Positions 14,134-15,597 of a DNA stretch of 15,597 bases are shown piece by piece. The stretch lies in contig JAOUIN010000029.1 in NCBI GenBank assembly GCA_029883965.1, forward strand, positions 1 to 15,597, in the 5' to 3' direction. The stretch's first letter is position 1; each line of letters starts with the position of its first letter. A program made the translations under genes and the position numbers. Source of the stretch: Betaproteobacteria bacterium (lineage in GTDB: Bacteria; Pseudomonadota; Gammaproteobacteria; Burkholderiales; SG8-41). The notes below the pieces were generated by a model that was not told the origin of the DNA, searched no databases, and saw only the letters and a program-made list of their open reading frames with translations.

Positions 14134-14877
14134 TTACCCCCCGAATATCAGGGCCTCCGGAATCTCGAAACGCTCTTCTCCATTGAACTGCACGACATAA
14201 CCCCGGTCGTTACGCTTGTAGTTAATTTTCTGCGGCACGTCCGCTGACTCGGGCTTCCCTTTCACGAACAGGATGCGGCGTTTTGAATCCTTGTCCCAGC
14301 GCAGCTCGACCGTCGCCGTGCCGTCAAAGCCACGGCGAATGACCAGCGCCTCGCATTCTCGCGTTTTCGTAAAAAGGGGCTCGCACTTGACCGTGGTCTG
14401 CGCGTGGTAGTTCGTTCCCGGGAGGACCGCATCTATCTTTGACGACACCGGCGACAGCGGCTTGCCGGCAATTGCAACTGACAACGTGAAACTGCTGCTC
14501 TCGTTGCGCCGTGCTGCAGAACGCATCAGGTAAACGCGTATAGCGTAAGTGCCATCGGTGGGCAGCAGGCCTTCGAACGTCCTGTCACGCGCCCCCTCGA
14601 TAAACATCGCGGCATTTTCAGAATCCGGCGGCAGGACATTGAAATAATTGGCGAGGTTGCTGCCCTGCAGGCTGACCCTCATGCGCTGGCCAGCGCCTGC
14701 GCGCAAGCGGTAGTCGATGTAGTTGCGGCCGGTGATCTTGCCCTTCAGCACGGCCGCCGTGCTGCCCTTGGTGAATTGAACGTCCATAGCCGTGCGGTCA
14801 GGATCGGCTGCAGCGCGGGATACGGGCACGCACAACACCGCTGCGGCAACGATCAGCACGGAAAAGCGGGTCTTCAT
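14134..14877 (-). CDS. Secreted PliG-like (g-type lysozyme inhibitor-like) protein
   Basis: Predicted periplasmic protein, 247 aa. A signal peptide (MKTRF then a hydrophobic core to VSRAAADP) has a likely cleavage near Ala24. The first domain (about 30-137) is a beta-sandwich with the motif VYLMRSAARRNE (115-126), which I associate with PliG-type lysozyme inhibitors and related proteins, some mis-annotated as DNA breaking-rejoining proteins. The second domain (about 150-247) has two cysteines (KCEPLFTKTREC) likely forming a disulfide, then RRGFDGTATVEL and ends ERFEIPEALIFGG. The start overlaps the upstream stop as ATGA, and AGGAAG lies ahead. True inhibitor activity is not shown; the extra C-terminal domain means it is not a minimal PliG. 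Confidence 0.75.
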   Translation of the reverse strand: MKTRFSVLIVAAAVLCVPVSRAAADPDRTAMDVQFTKGSTAAVLKGKITGRNYIDYRLRAGAGQRMRVSLQGSNLANYFNVLPPDSENAAMFIEGARDRTFEGLLPTDGTYAIRVYLMRSAARRNESSSFTLSVAIAGKPLSPVSSKIDAVLPGTNYHAQTTVKCEPLFTKTRECEALVIRRGFDGTATVELRWDKDSKRRILFVKGKPESADVPQKINYKRNDRGYVVQFNGEERFEIPEALIFGG

Positions 14878-15314
14878 GGTTTGGCTTCCTGGCTAAGAGT
14901 ATGGTTTGCGCCGCTTCGAAGCACACGCCGGTCCAGCAGCCAGCCCAGCACACCGCCCAGCGGCATGAACAACACGAGATTCCACAAGGGCGCTGCGACG
15001 AGTCCGAGCGCCGCCGTCGAGCCCTGCGGCGCATGGAATACGGCAAAGTGAACCAGCAAATCGACGATTGCCGGCAGGATACCGGCGCCGAGAACGGCCA
15101 AGCGCAATCGCCCTGTTAGGAACATCAAGGCAACAACGAGATAGGGCGAAATTGACCATACCCAAAAACCCGCATGGAAGTCAGATGCGAGCATGGTTGC
15201 AGTATAGGTATGCAGCGTGATGCCGAATCCCAGTGTCAGAATCACGGCAAGCCTGATACCCGGCATGGCCTGGAGGCTGCGCGGTCTGGCGCTTACTGAC
15301 GCTGCGGATGCCAT
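14874..15314 (-). CDS. Small four-helix integral membrane protein (146 aa)
   Basis: Unknown function. Four hydrophobic segments are visible: LAVILTLGFGITLHTYTATML, FWVWSISPYLVVALMFL, LAVLGAGILPAIVDLLVHFAVF and a last stretch, WNLVLFMPLGGVLGWLL, followed by an Arg-rich tail that favours a cytoplasmic C-terminus. No catalytic motif. The ATG at 15314 overlaps the upstream META-domain gene by 22 bases without a ribosome binding site. An in-frame ATG at 15266, just before the first helix, would remove that overlap and is a fair alternative. Its stop overlaps the PliG-like start (ATGA), so the two are translationally coupled. Confidence 0.78.
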   Translation of the reverse strand: MASAASVSARPRSLQAMPGIRLAVILTLGFGITLHTYTATMLASDFHAGFWVWSISPYLVVALMFLTGRLRLAVLGAGILPAIVDLLVHFAVFHAPQGSTAALGLVAAPLWNLVLFMPLGGVLGWLLDRRVLRSGANHTLSQEAKP

Positions 15315-15597
15315 TCGTAGATACCGCCATCAGCCATCAAAGTCAGGAACAGTTTTCCGTCACGGATAAGGTAACCGCGCACGTAGGCAAGATCGCGAAT
15401 GAGGCGCTCATCCAGATGCGGCGCCGCACACAGCGCACGGGTGGCGGCGATCGGACCGAACACCAGCGATCCGCTGCTATCCGCGGTTGGGGTGGCCTGC
15501 CAGGTACCGCTGCCGCGGTTGCAGTCCAGCCGCAGCGTCACTCTGCCTTCAGCTTCGAAATGCAGGGTAAACCGCGCCGGATCGGCAACCCGCGTCG
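15293..15597 (-). CDS. META-domain protein, N-terminus beyond right edge
   Basis: Envelope-type protein. The frame stays open to the window edge, past the first GTG at 15541, and the upstream part (PARFTLHFEAEGRVTL) is clearly coding, so the gene is partial. The META/HslJ pattern is plain: RLDCNRGSGTWQ, then LVFGPIAATRALC, then LAYVRGYLIRDGKLFLTL and a C-terminal strand with YEWHP. META domains occur in HslJ-like outer-membrane or periplasmic proteins and are often fused to MliC lysozyme-inhibitor domains; whether that fusion exists here lies outside the window. First visible gene of the three-gene envelope unit. Confidence 0.82.
   Translation of the reverse strand, partial: TRVADPARFTLHFEAEGRVTLRLDCNRGSGTWQATPTADSSGSLVFGPIAATRALCAAPHLDERLIRDLAYVRGYLIRDGKLFLTLMADGGIYEWHPQRQ

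Noticed and set aside
14122..14148. ATTCGG/CCGAAT inverted repeat between the convergent genes as a terminator
   Set aside because: The stem is only six pairs, the loop is long, there is no T-run, and half of it lies in the PliG-like coding end.
1..15597. tRNA, rRNA, CRISPR array, integrase or transposase
   Set aside because: Reading both strands shows no cloverleaf-like gene with the usual TTCRANYC box, no spaced direct repeats and no recombinase motifs.

Overview
The window looks like a GC-rich proteobacterial chromosome segment, most likely from a betaproteobacterium of the Nitrosomonadales type (nitrifying or sulfur/iron-oxidising autotrophs). I infer this from protein wording recalled from that group (an LplT without Aas, a CbbR-like LysR regulator beside alr, a CbbQ/CbbO-type pair); no rRNA or other taxonomic marker is present. 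There are no tRNAs, rRNAs, CRISPR arrays, transposases or phage genes. Coding density is high and the longest gap between genes is about 280 bases.

Left block (1-4834). Four minus-strand genes form a tight unit: a CbbR/CysL-like LysR regulator, a class-I glutamine-amidotransferase-fold protein that has lost its catalytic Cys and His, a small conserved protein, and alanine racemase (cut by the left edge). The first three are joined by stop/start overlaps. Divergent from the regulator are a TM2-domain membrane protein and the lysophospholipid transporter LplT, closed by a strong bidirectional terminator at 4807-4834.

Central block (4851-11336, minus strand). From promoter-distal to proximal: a cupin (thiol-dioxygenase-like) protein, an aldo/keto reductase whose catalytic His is Asp, an MgtC/SapB membrane protein, an 835-residue CbbO/NorD-type VWA protein, a CbbQ/NorQ-type MoxR AAA+ ATPase and a 144-residue helical protein of unknown function. 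An 88-bp palindromic MITE-like repeat sits between the ATPase and the VWA gene. Facing away, 18 bp from the 144-residue gene, is a 108-residue predicted beta-sandwich protein. CbbQ-CbbO and NorQ-NorD pairs remodel or mature a metalloenzyme client (Rubisco or nitric oxide reductase). No such client lies in the window, so this is either a split-off activase or a machine for another client.

Right block (11682-15597). A 283-base intergenic region holds a 12-bp inverted repeat and, just before the next gene, a perfect 8-bp-arm palindrome. It is followed by a GspE/PilB-type ATPase carrying an unusual C-terminal degenerate receiver domain and no other secretion or pilus genes beside it. Convergent to it are three minus-strand envelope genes: a META-domain protein (cut by the right edge), a four-helix membrane protein and a secreted PliG-like protein.

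The most unusual material is the ATPase/VWA machine with its two uncharacterised small companions, the GspE-receiver fusion, and two enzyme-fold proteins with substituted catalytic residues. All family assignments rest on motif reading, not on database searches.
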